A stretch of DNA of 64,000 nt from Nannocystis pusilla (GCF_020073745.1 NZ_JAIRAU010000001.1:1116001-1180000); one strand, 5' to 3'; shown: positions 52,815 to 61,323, numbered from the stretch's first letter. Notes: generated by a model not told the origin, from the sequence alone. Translations and numbers: made by a program.

Positions 52815-55625
52815 GTGGATTGCCCCGACGACAGCACGTTCGTGGCCTACACCGAGGGCGCGCTCGATGTCGCGGCGTCGAGCGCATTCGAGGCTCACCT
52901 CGACGCCTGCGCGGCGTGCCGGGAGGCCCTCGCGGCGCTCGCTCGCGTGGCGATGCCGGCCGGCGCGGACGAGCCCGGGCCGGCGGGGCCGCGCCTGCGC
53001 GCGCGCGGCTCGACGTGCGGCCGCTACCTCGTGCTCGACGTGCGCGGCGCGGGCGGCATGGGCGTGGTCTACACCGCCTACGACCCCGAGCTCGACCGCA
53101 GGGTCGCGCTCAAGCTGGTGCGGCCGCAGGCCGGCGCGACCAACCTGCGCGAGCGGCTGGCCCGCGAGGCGCGGGTGCTGGCGCGGATCTCCCACCCCAA
53201 CGTCGTGCCGATCTACGACGTCGGCGAGTCGGACGGCGAGGTGTTCATCGCCATGGAATTCGTGCCGGGGCCGACGCTGGCGCGCTGGCAGACCGAGGCG
53301 GCGCGGCCGTGGCGGGCGATCCTCGACATGTACCTGCAGGCCGCCCGCGGCCTCGCGCACGCCCACGCGGCCGGGGTGGTGCACCGCGACTTCAAGCCCG
53401 GCAACGCGCTGGTCGGGCCCGACGGGCGCGTGCGGGTGGTCGACTTCGGCCTCGCGGTCGCGCCGAGCGAGGCGAGCGCGGGCGAGCCGGCGTCGCTGGC
53501 CTCGGCCTCGCTGACGGCCACCGGCGCGCTGGTCGGCACGCCGGCGTACATGGCCCCGGAGCAGTGGCGCGGCGCGGCGGTCGACGCCCGCTCCGACCAG
53601 TACAGCTTCTGCGCCGCGCTGTGGGAGGCGCTGGCGGGCGCGCCGTACCGCCTGCCGGAGACCACCTGGCGCGGCCCGCCGGCCGCCGAGCCCGCGCCGG
53701 CGGCGAGCGGCGGGCGGGCGTTCCCCCGGTGGCTGCGGCAGCTGCTGCTGCGCGGCCTGGCCGACGCCCCGCAGGCGCGCTTGTCGGGGATGCAGGCGCT
53801 GATCGACGCGTGCGAGCGCCGGCTGCACCGCGGCCGCCGCGGCACGCTGCTGGCGGCCGCGGGCCTGGTCGTGGCGGCCGCGCTGGTGGTGCTGCTGGGC
53901 GGCGGCCGCTCGCCGCCGCCGCAGCTGTGCCGCGACGACCCGTCGCTGCTGGACGGCGTGTGGGACCGCGAGGCCGCGCGGGCGCTGCGGCAGGGCTTTG
54001 CCGCCAGCGGCTTGCCGTTCGCGGCGACGGTGGCCGGGACGGCGGTGAGCGCCCTCGACGCCTGGGCGGCGCGCTGGCACGACGAGCGCCGGGCGGCGTG
54101 CGAGGCGACCCGGGTGTACGGCCACCAGACGGAGGTCGAGCTGGCGCGGCGGACGGCCTGCCTCGACGAGCGGCGCGCGGCCCTGCGCGAGCGCGTGCGC
54201 CTGCTGCAGACCGGCGAGCGCGACGTGGTCGAGGCGGCGGTCGCCATCGCCCACGAATTGCCGGAGCCGGCGACCTGCCGCGACCCGGCGGCGCTGCTGC
54301 GCGACGGCGAGGGCGACGACGACGAGGCCCGCCGCGGCCGCGCCGAGGTCGACCGCGCGGCGGCGCTCGTGCAGGCCGGGCGGTTCGCCGTCGCCGAGAC
54401 CGACGCCGGGGCGGCCGGGGCGGCGGCGCGCGTGCGCGGCTGGCAGGCGCTGGCCGCCGCCGCCCAGCGCGTGGTCGGCGAGGCGCGCCAGGGCCGGGGC
54501 GCCGGCGCCGAGGCCGAGGAGGCCTACTACCAGTCGCTGTGGGCGGCCGAGGCGGCGCGAGACGACCGCGCGGCGACGCGCGCGTGGACCCGGCTGGCGG
54601 CGCTGCTGGCCGACGAGCTGGCCCGCCCCGAGGAGGCGCGGCGCGCCGTCGCCCACGCCCGGGCCGCCTACGCCCGCGCCGGCGACGACCCGCTGCTCGG
54701 CGCCGAGCTCGAGCTGGCGGCGGCGCTCGGGGAGCGCAGCTCCGGCGACTGGCAGGCCGCGAACACGCGCCTGCGCGCCGTCGTGGCCGCGCTGGCCCAG
54801 CACGCCCCGCCGGCCGACCCGCGCCTGCTCACCGCGCTGCGCCAGTACGGCCGCAGCTTCTTCGACCTCGGCGAGCACGAGGCCTCGGCCGCCGAGTACC
54901 GACGCGCGCTCGCGCTGGCCGAGCAGCACCTCGGCGCCGACCACCCGGTCGTCGCCGACCTGGCCAACAACCTCGGTACGACGCTGCTCGATCAGCGCGA
55001 CGTCGCCGGCGCCGAGGCCGAGCTGCGCCGGGCCCTGGCGATCGACCTGCGCGTGTACGGGCCGCTGCACCTCAGCACCGCGGCGGCGTTCGGCAACCTC
55101 GCCAACTTCGAGGCGACGCGCGGCGACCTGGCGCGCGCCGAGCAGGCCTATCGCACGACCCTGCAGATCTACGCCAGGCAGCCGAAGCCGCACCCCGACG
55201 CGGCCAAGGTCGCCTACAACCTGTCGTCGGTGCTCATCAACACGGCCCGCCCGGCCGAGGCGAAGGAGCAGCTCGAGTGGGCGCTGGCGCTGCAGCGCGA
55301 GACCCTCGGCGAGGACCACCCCGACACCGGCGCCTACCTCACCGGCATCGGCATATCGCTGACCGAGATGGGCCGCCCGGCCGAGGCGATCGCGCCGCTC
55401 GAGGCCGCGATCGCGCTGTTCGAGCGCCGCCCGCGGGACGCCCGCTACCTCGGAGCCGCGCGCAACGAGCTGGCCCGCGCGCTGTGGGACAGCGGCGGCG
55501 ACCGGATACGCGCCCGCGGCCTCGCCGAGTCGGCCGCGGCGATCTTCCGCGCCCAGCCCGAGGCCGAGCGCCTGCTCCGCGAGGTCGAGGCCTGGCTGGC
55601 GGCCCACCCGCTGCCGCGGGGTTAA
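52815..55625 (+). CDS. Ser/Thr protein kinase with zinc-finger anti-sigma-like N-terminus and TPR C-terminus
   Basis: 936 residues from GTG 52815. Residues 1-45 are a zf-HC2-like domain with H28-x3-C32-x2-C35, as in anti-sigma factors. Kinase domain about 65-335: Lys 100 (VALK), HRDFKPGN at 190-197, DFG 210-212, APE 247-249. One membrane helix at about 344-361. Beyond it, TPR repeats to the end (ALAEQHLGADHPVVADLANN). Together with the divergent sigma factor this is a signalling pair: the zinc finger may hold the sigma factor and the kinase may release it. That mechanism is inference. Confidence 0.9.
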   Translation: MDCPDDSTFVAYTEGALDVAASSAFEAHLDACAACREALAALARVAMPAGADEPGPAGPRLRARGSTCGRYLVLDVRGAGGMGVVYTAYDPELDRRVALKLVRPQAGATNLRERLAREARVLARISHPNVVPIYDVGESDGEVFIAMEFVPGPTLARWQTEAARPWRAILDMYLQAARGLAHAHAAGVVHRDFKPGNALVGPDGRVRVVDFGLAVAPSEASAGEPASLASASLTATGALVGTPAYMAPEQWRGAAVDARSDQYSFCAALWEALAGAPYRLPETTWRGPPAAEPAPAASGGRAFPRWLRQLLLRGLADAPQARLSGMQALIDACERRLHRGRRGTLLAAAGLVVAAALVVLLGGGRSPPPQLCRDDPSLLDGVWDREAARALRQGFAASGLPFAATVAGTAVSALDAWAARWHDERRAACEATRVYGHQTEVELARRTACLDERRAALRERVRLLQTGERDVVEAAVAIAHELPEPATCRDPAALLRDGEGDDDEARRGRAEVDRAAALVQAGRFAVAETDAGAAGAAARVRGWQALAAAAQRVVGEARQGRGAGAEAEEAYYQSLWAAEAARDDRAATRAWTRLAALLADELARPEEARRAVAHARAAYARAGDDPLLGAELELAAALGERSSGDWQAANTRLRAVVAALAQHAPPADPRLLTALRQYGRSFFDLGEHEASAAEYRRALALAEQHLGADHPVVADLANNLGTTLLDQRDVAGAEAELRRALAIDLRVYGPLHLSTAAAFGNLANFEATRGDLARAEQAYRTTLQIYARQPKPHPDAAKVAYNLSSVLINTARPAEAKEQLEWALALQRETLGEDHPDTGAYLTGIGISLTEMGRPAEAIAPLEAAIALFERRPRDARYLGAARNELARALWDSGGDRIRARGLAESAAAIFRAQPEAERLLREVEAWLAAHPLPRG

Positions 55626-55630
55626 TTCCA

Positions 55631-55704
55631 AACAGCCGTTCGGGCATGTTTTTAAAGACATGCCCTGATGGACATGTTCTACCGGGCATGTTCTGAAAGA
55701 CGCC
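55631..55704. repeat. CATG-N10 hairpin chain, 5 units, between convergent genes
   Basis: AACA 55631, CATG 55645, CATG 55659, CATG 55673, CATG 55687, CGCC 55701; inserts gccgttcggg, tttttaaaga, ccctgatgga, ttctaccggg, ttctgaaaga. It lies six bases after the kinase stop and sixteen before the convergent stop at 55721. Confidence 0.95.
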
Positions 55705-55720
55705 AGTCCGAGATCGACTT

Positions 55721-56878
55721 CTATTTCGCCGGCGCCCGCTTCCCCGCGGCTGCGCGGCTCGTCCGGCCCCAGCGCACGCCGAGCTCCGCCACCGCGGCGA
55801 GCTCGACTCCGCCGATTCGGAACAGCGGCGCGCCGGCCGAATCGACCAACTGCACGGCGGCGCCGGCGGCCGCGTGTGCGCTCACGGCCGCCTCGATGCG
55901 CAGTCCGACGTCCAGGCGCACTGCGGGCGCGAGCGGGAGCGACAGCCCCGGCGTCAGCGAGAGCGCGGCGCCCAGCAAGGGAGGGCCGCTCTGGGGGCGC
56001 GCCGCGCCGCCCCGCGTGACGACCCACCACGGTTCGACGAGGACGGCCGCGCGCGTGCGCAGCTCGAAGCGCCCGCGGCGGAGGCTGTGGCCGAGCGCGA
56101 CAGCCAGGCGCAGGCGCGCGAGTCGGAGCTCGTCGGCGCGGACTCCGAGCCCGCGCGCTTCGACGCCGACGATGAAGCCGCTGCGATGGCGCACCTCCAC
56201 GCCGACGAGGCCGCCGCTGCCGACCGAGCCGGCGAGGGCGACCGGTGGACCGACCCCGAAGGCCGTCACGAGCCCGACCGTCGGGCCGAACTCGAACCGC
56301 GGCGGCTGCGGCGAGGGCTGCTCGGCGAGCGGACGCGAGGCGACCGGCGAGGGTGACACCTCAGGCGCGCTCGTCGGACTCGCGGACGCGGGCACCGTCG
56401 TCTCCACCGCGGGGGGCTCCTGCTCTGCGGTGCCGTCGGCGATCGCCGCCAGGAGGTGCGAGAGCGAGGTCGCCGCGGCGCGCTCGGGCTCCGCGGGCGT
56501 GGCCGACCAGGATCTTACAAAGACCCGTCCGTCGTCGAGCCGCACGGAGATCCGCAGGCTCCCCGTCGGCTCGCGCTCGATGCGAACGAGCGTGCAACCG
56601 GGCTGCTCGTCGGTTCCATCTCGTTGCCGGTCTGCCGGATCGCGGCGCGAGGATCGACAGGACGGCTCGCCCTGCGCGTCGTCGTGCATGTGGATCCCCG
56701 GCTCGCGCAGCGCGAGCGCCTCGTGCAGCGCCTCCGGGTCGAGCCCCGCGCCCACGCTGACGACGATCGCCGCCCTGTCGATCGCCGGGGCCTCGTCTCG
56801 CCGCATCGACGCGCGCGCGGTCGTCCCCGCGAGCAAGCCCGCGAGGCACACGACCGAGGCATGAACTGCGAGCCGCAC
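55721..56878 (-). CDS. Exported protein with C-terminal outer-membrane-barrel-like domain
   Basis: 385 residues from ATG 56878. Signal SVVCLAGLLAGTTARA; an N-terminal domain (about 30-165) with AIVVSVGAGLDPEALHEALA and LRISVRLDDGRVFVRSWSA; a Pro/Ser-rich linker; then alternating beta strands (LRLARLRLAVALGHSLRRGR, FELRTRAAVLVEPWW, VRLDVGLRIEAAVSA, LAAVAELGVRWGR) typical of myxobacterial beta-barrel proteins. Function unknown. Similar architecture is common next to ECF regulators. Confidence 0.65.
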   Translation of the reverse strand: MRLAVHASVVCLAGLLAGTTARASMRRDEAPAIDRAAIVVSVGAGLDPEALHEALALREPGIHMHDDAQGEPSCRSSRRDPADRQRDGTDEQPGCTLVRIEREPTGSLRISVRLDDGRVFVRSWSATPAEPERAAATSLSHLLAAIADGTAEQEPPAVETTVPASASPTSAPEVSPSPVASRPLAEQPSPQPPRFEFGPTVGLVTAFGVGPPVALAGSVGSGGLVGVEVRHRSGFIVGVEARGLGVRADELRLARLRLAVALGHSLRRGRFELRTRAAVLVEPWWVVTRGGAARPQSGPPLLGAALSLTPGLSLPLAPAVRLDVGLRIEAAVSAHAAAGAAVQLVDSAGAPLFRIGGVELAAVAELGVRWGRTSRAAAGKRAPAK

Positions 56879-56899
56879 GCGTGCTGCGTCAGGAATGCG

Positions 56900-57448
56900 T
56901 CAACCGCTCGACGAGCTCGAGCTGGTATCGACGCCGGTGCTGGTGCTGGAGGTGGCCTCGCCGGTGTCGGTGCCGGTCTCGAAGCCGGTGCTGGTGCTGG
57001 AGGTGGCCTCGCCGGTGTCGGTGCCGGTCTCGAAGCCGGTGCTGGTGCTGGAGGTGGCCTCGCCGGTGTCGGTGCCGGTGCCGGTGCTGGAGGTGGCCTC
57101 GCCGGTGTCGGTGCCGGTGCCGGTGCTGGAGGTGGCCTCGCCGGTGTCGGTGCCGGTGCTGGTGCTGGAGGTGGCCTCGCCGGGCCCGGTGCCGGTCTCG
57201 AAGCCGGTGCTGGTGCTCGACGTGCCTTCGCCGGGTCCTGTCTCGATACCGGTGCCGGTGCTCGACGTGGCCTCGACGGGACCGGTGGTCGCGCTGGTCG
57301 AGGAAGTCGAGTCATCCAGCTCGCCGTCGGTCGCCGTGTCGTCGTCGTCGTCTCCGTCGGAGATCTCGATGTTGATCACGTCGCACGCGATCAGCCCGTG
57401 AGAGACCACCAGCGCCATGAGGGCGCGAAAGATCGAATTCAACATCAT
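56900..57448 (-). CDS. Short lipoprotein made almost wholly of Thr/Ser/Gly repeats
   Basis: 182 residues from ATG 57448 (57445 also possible). Signal with lipobox-like GLIAC, an Asp-rich patch (SDGDDDDDTATDGELDD), then 12-18-residue repeats such as STGTGTDTGEATS and TSTGFETGTDTGEA to the end (STSTGVDTSSSSSSG). No folded domain remains. It may be a spacer that lost its domain, or a mucin-like surface stalk. Confidence 0.7.
   Translation of the reverse strand: MMLNSIFRALMALVVSHGLIACDVINIEISDGDDDDDTATDGELDDSTSSTSATTGPVEATSSTGTGIETGPGEGTSSTSTGFETGTGPGEATSSTSTGTDTGEATSSTGTGTDTGEATSSTGTGTDTGEATSSTSTGFETGTDTGEATSSTSTGFETGTDTGEATSSTSTGVDTSSSSSSG
56935..57225 (-). repeat. Coding tandem repeats, Ser/Thr/Gly-rich
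   Basis: About six imperfect copies of a unit containing CTGGAGGTGGCCTCGCCGG on the plus strand, in alternating 36- and 51-54-base spacings. Near-identity suggests recent recombination. Confidence 0.85.
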
Positions 57449-57495
57449 CTTTAATTCTGCTCCTGGCCGCGCTCACGGCGGCTCGCCCCTGAGTA

Positions 57496-57512
57496 CCGGT
57501 GGCAAACACCGG
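57496..57512 (-). terminator. Short hairpin downstream of the anti-sigma-like gene
   Basis: CCGGTG (57496-57501) and CACCGG (57507-57512) pair around GCAAA, sixteen bases past the stop. No T-tract. Confidence 0.3.
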
Positions 57513-57527
57513 CATTACAGGCGAACT

Positions 57528-58799
57528 TCATGGCCCCTCGCCTCCGCGAGCCGCGCGGGCCTCGTCGGCGTGTGCGCCTTCGGGCCATGTCCCGAGGTAC
57601 AGGTCCCAGCACGCGCTCGCCTCGACCCCGGTCGCGCGGCGGCACAGACCGACGCGCGCGTCCTCGGCGTACAGACCGCGCGGAAAGCGGGCGAGGTAGC
57701 GCTGCCACAGCCGCGCCAGCGCCTGCTGGTCGCCGGCCTTGCGCGTCAGCACGAACAGGTCGCCGTACGCCAGCTCGACCGTGCTCGCCGCCGCGTCGGT
57801 GCGGACGAGCGCAGACAGCAGCGCGCGCGCCTCCTCGGTGTCGCCGCGCCGCCACGCCTCGCGCGCGGCCCGATCGAGCGCGACCCATGCGGCCTCGTCG
57901 GTCGCTGCCTCGGCCGGCGGCTGTTCGGCGCGCCGTCGGGAACTGACCCCGCGGCGCCGCGGCGGCTCGTCCGCGCGATCTGCCGCGACCTGGCGCTCCG
58001 GCGTCGCCTCGCCGCGAGCTCCGTCGCGCCGCGACGCCGAGCCGTGTCCTGTCTCGCTGGGCATGCCCTTTGAGGCATGTACGTGATCATCCGCGGCGAG
58101 CGGCGCGGAGCGCTGATCGCATGTCCTGACGGGCATGTTCTGTGAATCGTGAGAGTGCTCAGCCGCGGGGTGCGGCGCGGGGTCCTCGTCACATGTCCTG
58201 ACGGGCATGTCTTCGGAGGCATGTCCGCGTTCCCCGCGGGCGGGCGGCGCGGTGCGCTCGTCTTCTGTCTTCAAGAACATGTCCTCAGAGGCATCTCCGT
58301 CTTCATACTCGGGGGGCGATGTTTCGTCTCCTGTCTTTAAAAAGACGTTCCTTGAGACATGTCTGTGTGCGCCGGCGCCGGGCGGCGTCGCGGTCGTGCT
58401 GGGCCGATCCGGCTGCGGAGCGACGAGCGGCGCCGCGTTCGCCGTCGCCGCGCCGTCCCGCCGGGCCTGGGTGGCAGCGCCCGCGAACGCGCCCGCGAGC
58501 AGCAGGCCCGCGGCCGCGGCCATCAGCCAACCGAGCCTGCGCCGCGGGGCCGTCGGCGCCGGGCTCGAGTCCTCCTCGCGCGCCGGGGCCGGTGCGAGCC
58601 GCGGCCGCGGCAGCGCGACCACCGGGGCGAATCGTGCCGCCTCGGCGACCGCCTCGCGGGACACGCCCTGCGAGTCGATCGCGTGCGCCCGGGCGATCAT
58701 CGCCGCGAAGTCGCGCCGGCGACCGCCGCGGTCCGCCTCGGCGCGCACCGCCTCGCGCGCGTCGCCGAGGAACCCGTCGAGCGGATCTTCCAGGTGCAT
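57528..58799 (-). CDS. Anti-sigma-like membrane protein coupled to an ECF sigma factor, with repeat-built linker
   Basis: 423 residues from ATG 58799, which overlaps the sigma factor's stop (TGATG). Cytoplasmic N-terminus of about 90 residues (FLGDAREAVRAEADRGGRRR), one membrane helix at about 89-108 (LGWLMAAAAGLLLAGAFAGA), then a ~110-residue linker of 24-residue repeats (ASEDMFLKTEDERTAPP, ASEDMPVRTCDEDPAPH, DSQNMPVRTCDQRSAPL) and a helical TPR-like C-terminal domain (ALLSALVRTDAAASTVELAY). The placement suggests it controls the ECF factor. The linker is written by ten hairpin units (58048-58361); a further chain (57572-57603) lies at the C-terminus. Confidence 0.75.
   Translation of the reverse strand: MHLEDPLDGFLGDAREAVRAEADRGGRRRDFAAMIARAHAIDSQGVSREAVAEAARFAPVVALPRPRLAPAPAREEDSSPAPTAPRRRLGWLMAAAAGLLLAGAFAGAATQARRDGAATANAAPLVAPQPDRPSTTATPPGAGAHRHVSRNVFLKTGDETSPPEYEDGDASEDMFLKTEDERTAPPARGERGHASEDMPVRTCDEDPAPHPAAEHSHDSQNMPVRTCDQRSAPLAADDHVHASKGMPSETGHGSASRRDGARGEATPERQVAADRADEPPRRRGVSSRRRAEQPPAEAATDEAAWVALDRAAREAWRRGDTEEARALLSALVRTDAAASTVELAYGDLFVLTRKAGDQQALARLWQRYLARFPRGLYAEDARVGLCRRATGVEASACWDLYLGTWPEGAHADEARAARGGEGP
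57572..57603. repeat. CATG-N10 hairpin chain, 2 units, in the anti-sigma-like gene
   Basis: GTGC 57572, CATG 57586, CAGG 57600; inserts gccttcgggc, tcccgaggta; encodes LYLGTWPEGAH. Confidence 0.6.
58048..58361. repeat. Higher-order 72-bp repeat built of hairpin units, inside a CDS
   Basis: Five clusters of three anchors start at 58048, 58120, 58192, 58264 and 58330: spacing 72, 72, 72 and 66. Each cluster is two 14-base units (for example CATG 58192, CATG 58206, CATG 58220) followed by about 40 bases of related GC-rich spacer (CGGCGAGCGGCGCGG and similar). The repeat preserves frame (24 codons). Confidence 0.92.
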
Positions 58800-59431
58800 C
58801 AACCCGCCTCCTCCGTCGGTGTCGTCAACCAGCCGCCGCGGATCAACGCCTCCCGGACTTTTTCACGCGCGCGGAACACCCGCACGGCCATGTTGTTCGC
58901 CGACACTCCCGCTCGCGCGGCCGCCTCGGCCATCGACAGCTCCTCGAGCTCGCGCAGCACGAACGCCTCGCGCAGCGGCTCGCTCAGCTCGGCGAGCGCG
59001 GCGTACAGCGCCTGCTTGCGCGCCTGCTGCAGGTGCATGCGGGCGACGTCCGGCCCGTGGCGCAGCGCCTCGACGTCGGCGAGTCGTCGCTCGGCGCGGC
59101 GCTGCGTCTGCCGCTCGCGGATGAAGTTGCGCGCCACGTTGAGCGCGATGCCGAACAGCCAGGTCGAGAACGCGGCGCGCCCGTCGAAGCTCGGCAGCAC
59201 CACGACCGCGCGCGCGAAGGTCTCCTGCGTGAGGTCCTCGGCGACCGACGCCTCGCCGAGGTAGAAGCACAGCCGGTTGAAGATCCGCTCGTAGTGCCGG
59301 TGGTACAGCTCCGACCACGCGCGCATGTCGCCGCCGCGGGCCAGCTCGACGAGCCCGCCGACGCTCTCCACGGCGGACGCGCGTGCGGCTTCCGGGTCAC
59401 GCGGCGCAGGGGAGAGAGAGCGCGAGGCCAT
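58799..59431 (-). CDS. ECF (RpoE-type) sigma factor
   Basis: 210 residues from ATG 59431. Region 2: MRAWSELYHRHYERIFNRLC, EASVAEDLTQETFARAVVV, FSTWLFGIALNVARNFIRER; region 4: LREAFVLRELEELSMAEAAA, RAGVSANNMAVRVFRAREKV. Standard length. Translationally coupled to the anti-sigma-like gene. Target promoters unknown; no matching autoregulatory promoter identified upstream. Confidence 0.92.
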   Translation of the reverse strand: MASRSLSPAPRDPEAARASAVESVGGLVELARGGDMRAWSELYHRHYERIFNRLCFYLGEASVAEDLTQETFARAVVVLPSFDGRAAFSTWLFGIALNVARNFIRERQTQRRAERRLADVEALRHGPDVARMHLQQARKQALYAALAELSEPLREAFVLRELEELSMAEAAARAGVSANNMAVRVFRAREKVREALIRGGWLTTPTEEAG

Positions 59432-59708
59432 CGCGTCCCCTCCGTAACGCGAGCCAGCCCGGATATTACAGCGAATGCCGCCAGCGGCACCGCGCAGTGT
59501 GCGCGGGTCCGCGTGTTCGGCGCTCGAGTCACGAGCCCACCCGGCGCCAAGGTCGGCGACTTCCCGTGACCTGTCTCTTCGGACATCCAGCGAATCGGCG
59601 CGTCAGGTCGCGGTCGTGACGGTATGACGTTCGTGCCGCGATCGGGGCGAGACGCGAGGACGAGCGAGGGTTCGGCGGGTTGAACGGGGGCGGCGTCGGG
59701 GTATCCTG
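59432..59708. other. Divergent intergenic region
   Basis: 277 bases between the ECF gene and a rightward membrane-protein gene. One hairpin unit at 59570-59587; otherwise nothing identified. Confidence 0.5.
59570..59587. repeat. Single hairpin unit
   Basis: CCTG 59570, tctcttcgga, CATC 59584. Confidence 0.7.
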
Positions 59709-60224
59709 GTGAAGATGCGGGCGTTCTTCTGGCTGGTCGGGTCCGTCGCCGTGCTCAACATCGTGCTGAGAGTCGGTCTGATGCTCGACGTGCTCTGGTA
59801 CGTCCCGTTCGACCCCGCCGCCGAGATCTCGTGCCTCGTCACGCTGGTGCTGCTGCTCGGCTCCGCGGTCCACTACGCGCGGCGCCGGACCCTCCTCCCG
59901 CCGCGCCCGCTGGTGTGCCTGGCGGTCGCCCTCGTGTGCGCGCCGGCGCTGGCGATCGCCCTCGCCGGGCCCGCGCTGGCGCTCGGCGGCACGTCGATCG
60001 GCCGGCTGTTCGACCTCTGTTTCGTCGCGTTCGCCGCGCTCGGCGTGCCGCTGCCGGACGGCCTCGCGTTCGAGACCGCGTTCGTGCTGTTCCAGGCGGT
60101 CGGCCTGTGGATCGTCGGCGGCGTGCTGTTCGGCGGGCCGTTCGCGTGTCCCGATGGACATGTTCCAGGGGACACGCCGGAGCATCAGGTGGCGGTCCGG
60201 GACGGCGGTCGACTCGACGGTTGA
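59709..60224 (+). CDS. Small membrane protein with a C-terminal tail written by hairpin units
   Basis: 171 residues from GTG 59709 (ATG 59715 possible). Four hydrophobic segments (FFWLVGSVAVLNIVLRVGLM, ISCLVTLVLLLGSAV, LVCLAVALVCAPALAIALAG, FVLFQAVGLWIVGGVLF). The last ~25 residues (ACPDGHVPGDTPEHQVAVRD) are hydrophilic and are encoded by a hairpin chain (60145-60176) and what follows; the family core seems to end at GGPF. The chain may have replaced the original 3' end or stop. No family recognised. Confidence 0.6.
   Translation: MKMRAFFWLVGSVAVLNIVLRVGLMLDVLWYVPFDPAAEISCLVTLVLLLGSAVHYARRRTLLPPRPLVCLAVALVCAPALAIALAGPALALGGTSIGRLFDLCFVAFAALGVPLPDGLAFETAFVLFQAVGLWIVGGVLFGGPFACPDGHVPGDTPEHQVAVRDGGRLDG
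60145..60176. repeat. CATG-N10 hairpin chain, 2 units, at the 3' end of a CDS
   Basis: CGTG 60145, CATG 60159, CACG 60173; inserts tcccgatgga, ttccagggga. Confidence 0.75.
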
Positions 60225-60226
60225 GG

Positions 60227-60297
60227 CCTGTCCTCACGGACAGGCGACCAGTCGCCGTGCGGGGTGGCCGGAGGCGCGACCTGTCCTCGCGGCCAGC
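60227..60297. repeat. Two single hairpin units between convergent genes
   Basis: CCTG 60227 - CAGG 60241 (insert tcctcacgga; perfect CCTGTCC/GGACAGG stem with TCAC loop) begins two bases after the stop at 60224; CCTG 60280 - CAGC 60294 (tcctcgcggc) precedes the convergent stop at 60322. Confidence 0.8.
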
Positions 60298-60321
60298 CGA
60301 GCATCCGCCCCCGGGCGCGGG

Positions 60322-61248
60322 TCAGCGGGCGAGGTGGCCGGAGAGCCAGCCGACCGTCTCGCCGACGACGTCGCCGCGACAGGTCTCGTGGAACATCTCG
60401 TGGCGGCCGCCCGGCCACAGGCGCAGGTCGACCTGGAGGCCGAGCTTGCGCATCATCGTGACGAGGGCCTCGACCTGGCGGCCCTTGCCGCCGACGGGGT
60501 CGAGGTCGCCGCCGATGACCGAGTAGGGCACGCGGGGCAGGCGCTCGAGGAAGGGGGCGGTCTGCAGCCGGGCCTGGCCGCCGACCAGGTCGCGCCACAG
60601 CGAGGTGGTCGGCAGGAAGCCGCACAGCGGGTCGTGGATGTAGGCGTCGACCTGGGCCTCGTCGCGCGACAGCCAGTCGAACTCGGTGCGGTTGGGGCGG
60701 AAGGCGCGGTTGTAGGTGCCGAACGCGGTGGCGTTGAGCAGCTTGCTGCGCCCGCGGACGCCGATCCGGCGCAGCTCGACCTGGATGAGGCCCTGACCGA
60801 TCCGCAGCAGCGCGCCGACCTTGCCGGTCGCGCCGGAGAGGACCACCGCGGCCGGCCTGGCGCCGCTGGTGGCGAGGTCGTGCAGGGCGATCACCGAGCC
60901 CATGCTGTGGCCGAGCAGCGCCCACGGGACGTCGCCGAAGCGCTCGCGGGCGTGGGCGCGCACGCGGGCGGCGTCGAGGAGGACGGCGCCCCAGCCGTCG
61001 CGCTCGCCGAAGAAGCCGAGCTCGTCGGGGCCGGCGGCGCTGCGGCCGTGGCCGCGGTGATCGTGGGCCACGACCGCGAAGCCGGCGTCGCACAGGCCGC
61101 GCGCCAGGCCCTCGTAGCGGCCGGCGTGCTCGGCCAGGCCGTGGAGCACCTGGACCAGCCCGCGGACCGGCTGGCCGTCGTCGGGGGTCCACACGTGGAC
61201 GTGCGTGGTCACGCCGTCTCCGGGGAGGCTGAGGGTCTCGTGCTTCAC
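60322..61248 (-). CDS. Monoacylglycerol-lipase/lysophospholipase-like alpha/beta hydrolase
   Basis: 308 residues from ATG 61248. Serine hydrolase of the Hydrolase_4 type: HGLAEHAGRYEGLARGLCDA, FAVVAHDHRGHGRSAAGPDE, nucleophile GHSMGS at about 115-120, acid Asp in IGGDLDPVGGKG and base His in GGRHEMFHE near the C-terminus. No signal peptide, so probably cytoplasmic, hydrolysing monoacylglycerol or lysolipids. A perfect-looking unit-like sequence at 60379-60396 overlaps the catalytic His motif and is likely coincidental. Confidence 0.88.
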   Translation of the reverse strand: MKHETLSLPGDGVTTHVHVWTPDDGQPVRGLVQVLHGLAEHAGRYEGLARGLCDAGFAVVAHDHRGHGRSAAGPDELGFFGERDGWGAVLLDAARVRAHARERFGDVPWALLGHSMGSVIALHDLATSGARPAAVVLSGATGKVGALLRIGQGLIQVELRRIGVRGRSKLLNATAFGTYNRAFRPNRTEFDWLSRDEAQVDAYIHDPLCGFLPTTSLWRDLVGGQARLQTAPFLERLPRVPYSVIGGDLDPVGGKGRQVEALVTMMRKLGLQVDLRLWPGGRHEMFHETCRGDVVGETVGWLSGHLAR

Positions 61249-61323
61249 CGGCGCACACTACCACGCCCCGAGGTCGGATCGCCGTCTGCCCGTGGAGGCC
61301 CGGGCCGGGGTACGCTCGCGCCC

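Noticed and set aside
57237..57254. CCTG followed by tctcgatacc
   Set aside because: Lies in repetitive Thr/Gly codons and has no matching right anchor.
58048..58361. Regular short repeats with spacers, CRISPR-like
   Set aside because: The spacers are related to each other, the repeat is coding and in frame, units are 14-18 bases, and no cas genes are present.
60379..60396. CAGG-N10-CATC match in the hydrolase gene
   Set aside because: It spells the conserved catalytic-His motif GGRHEMFHE, so coding constraint explains it well enough.
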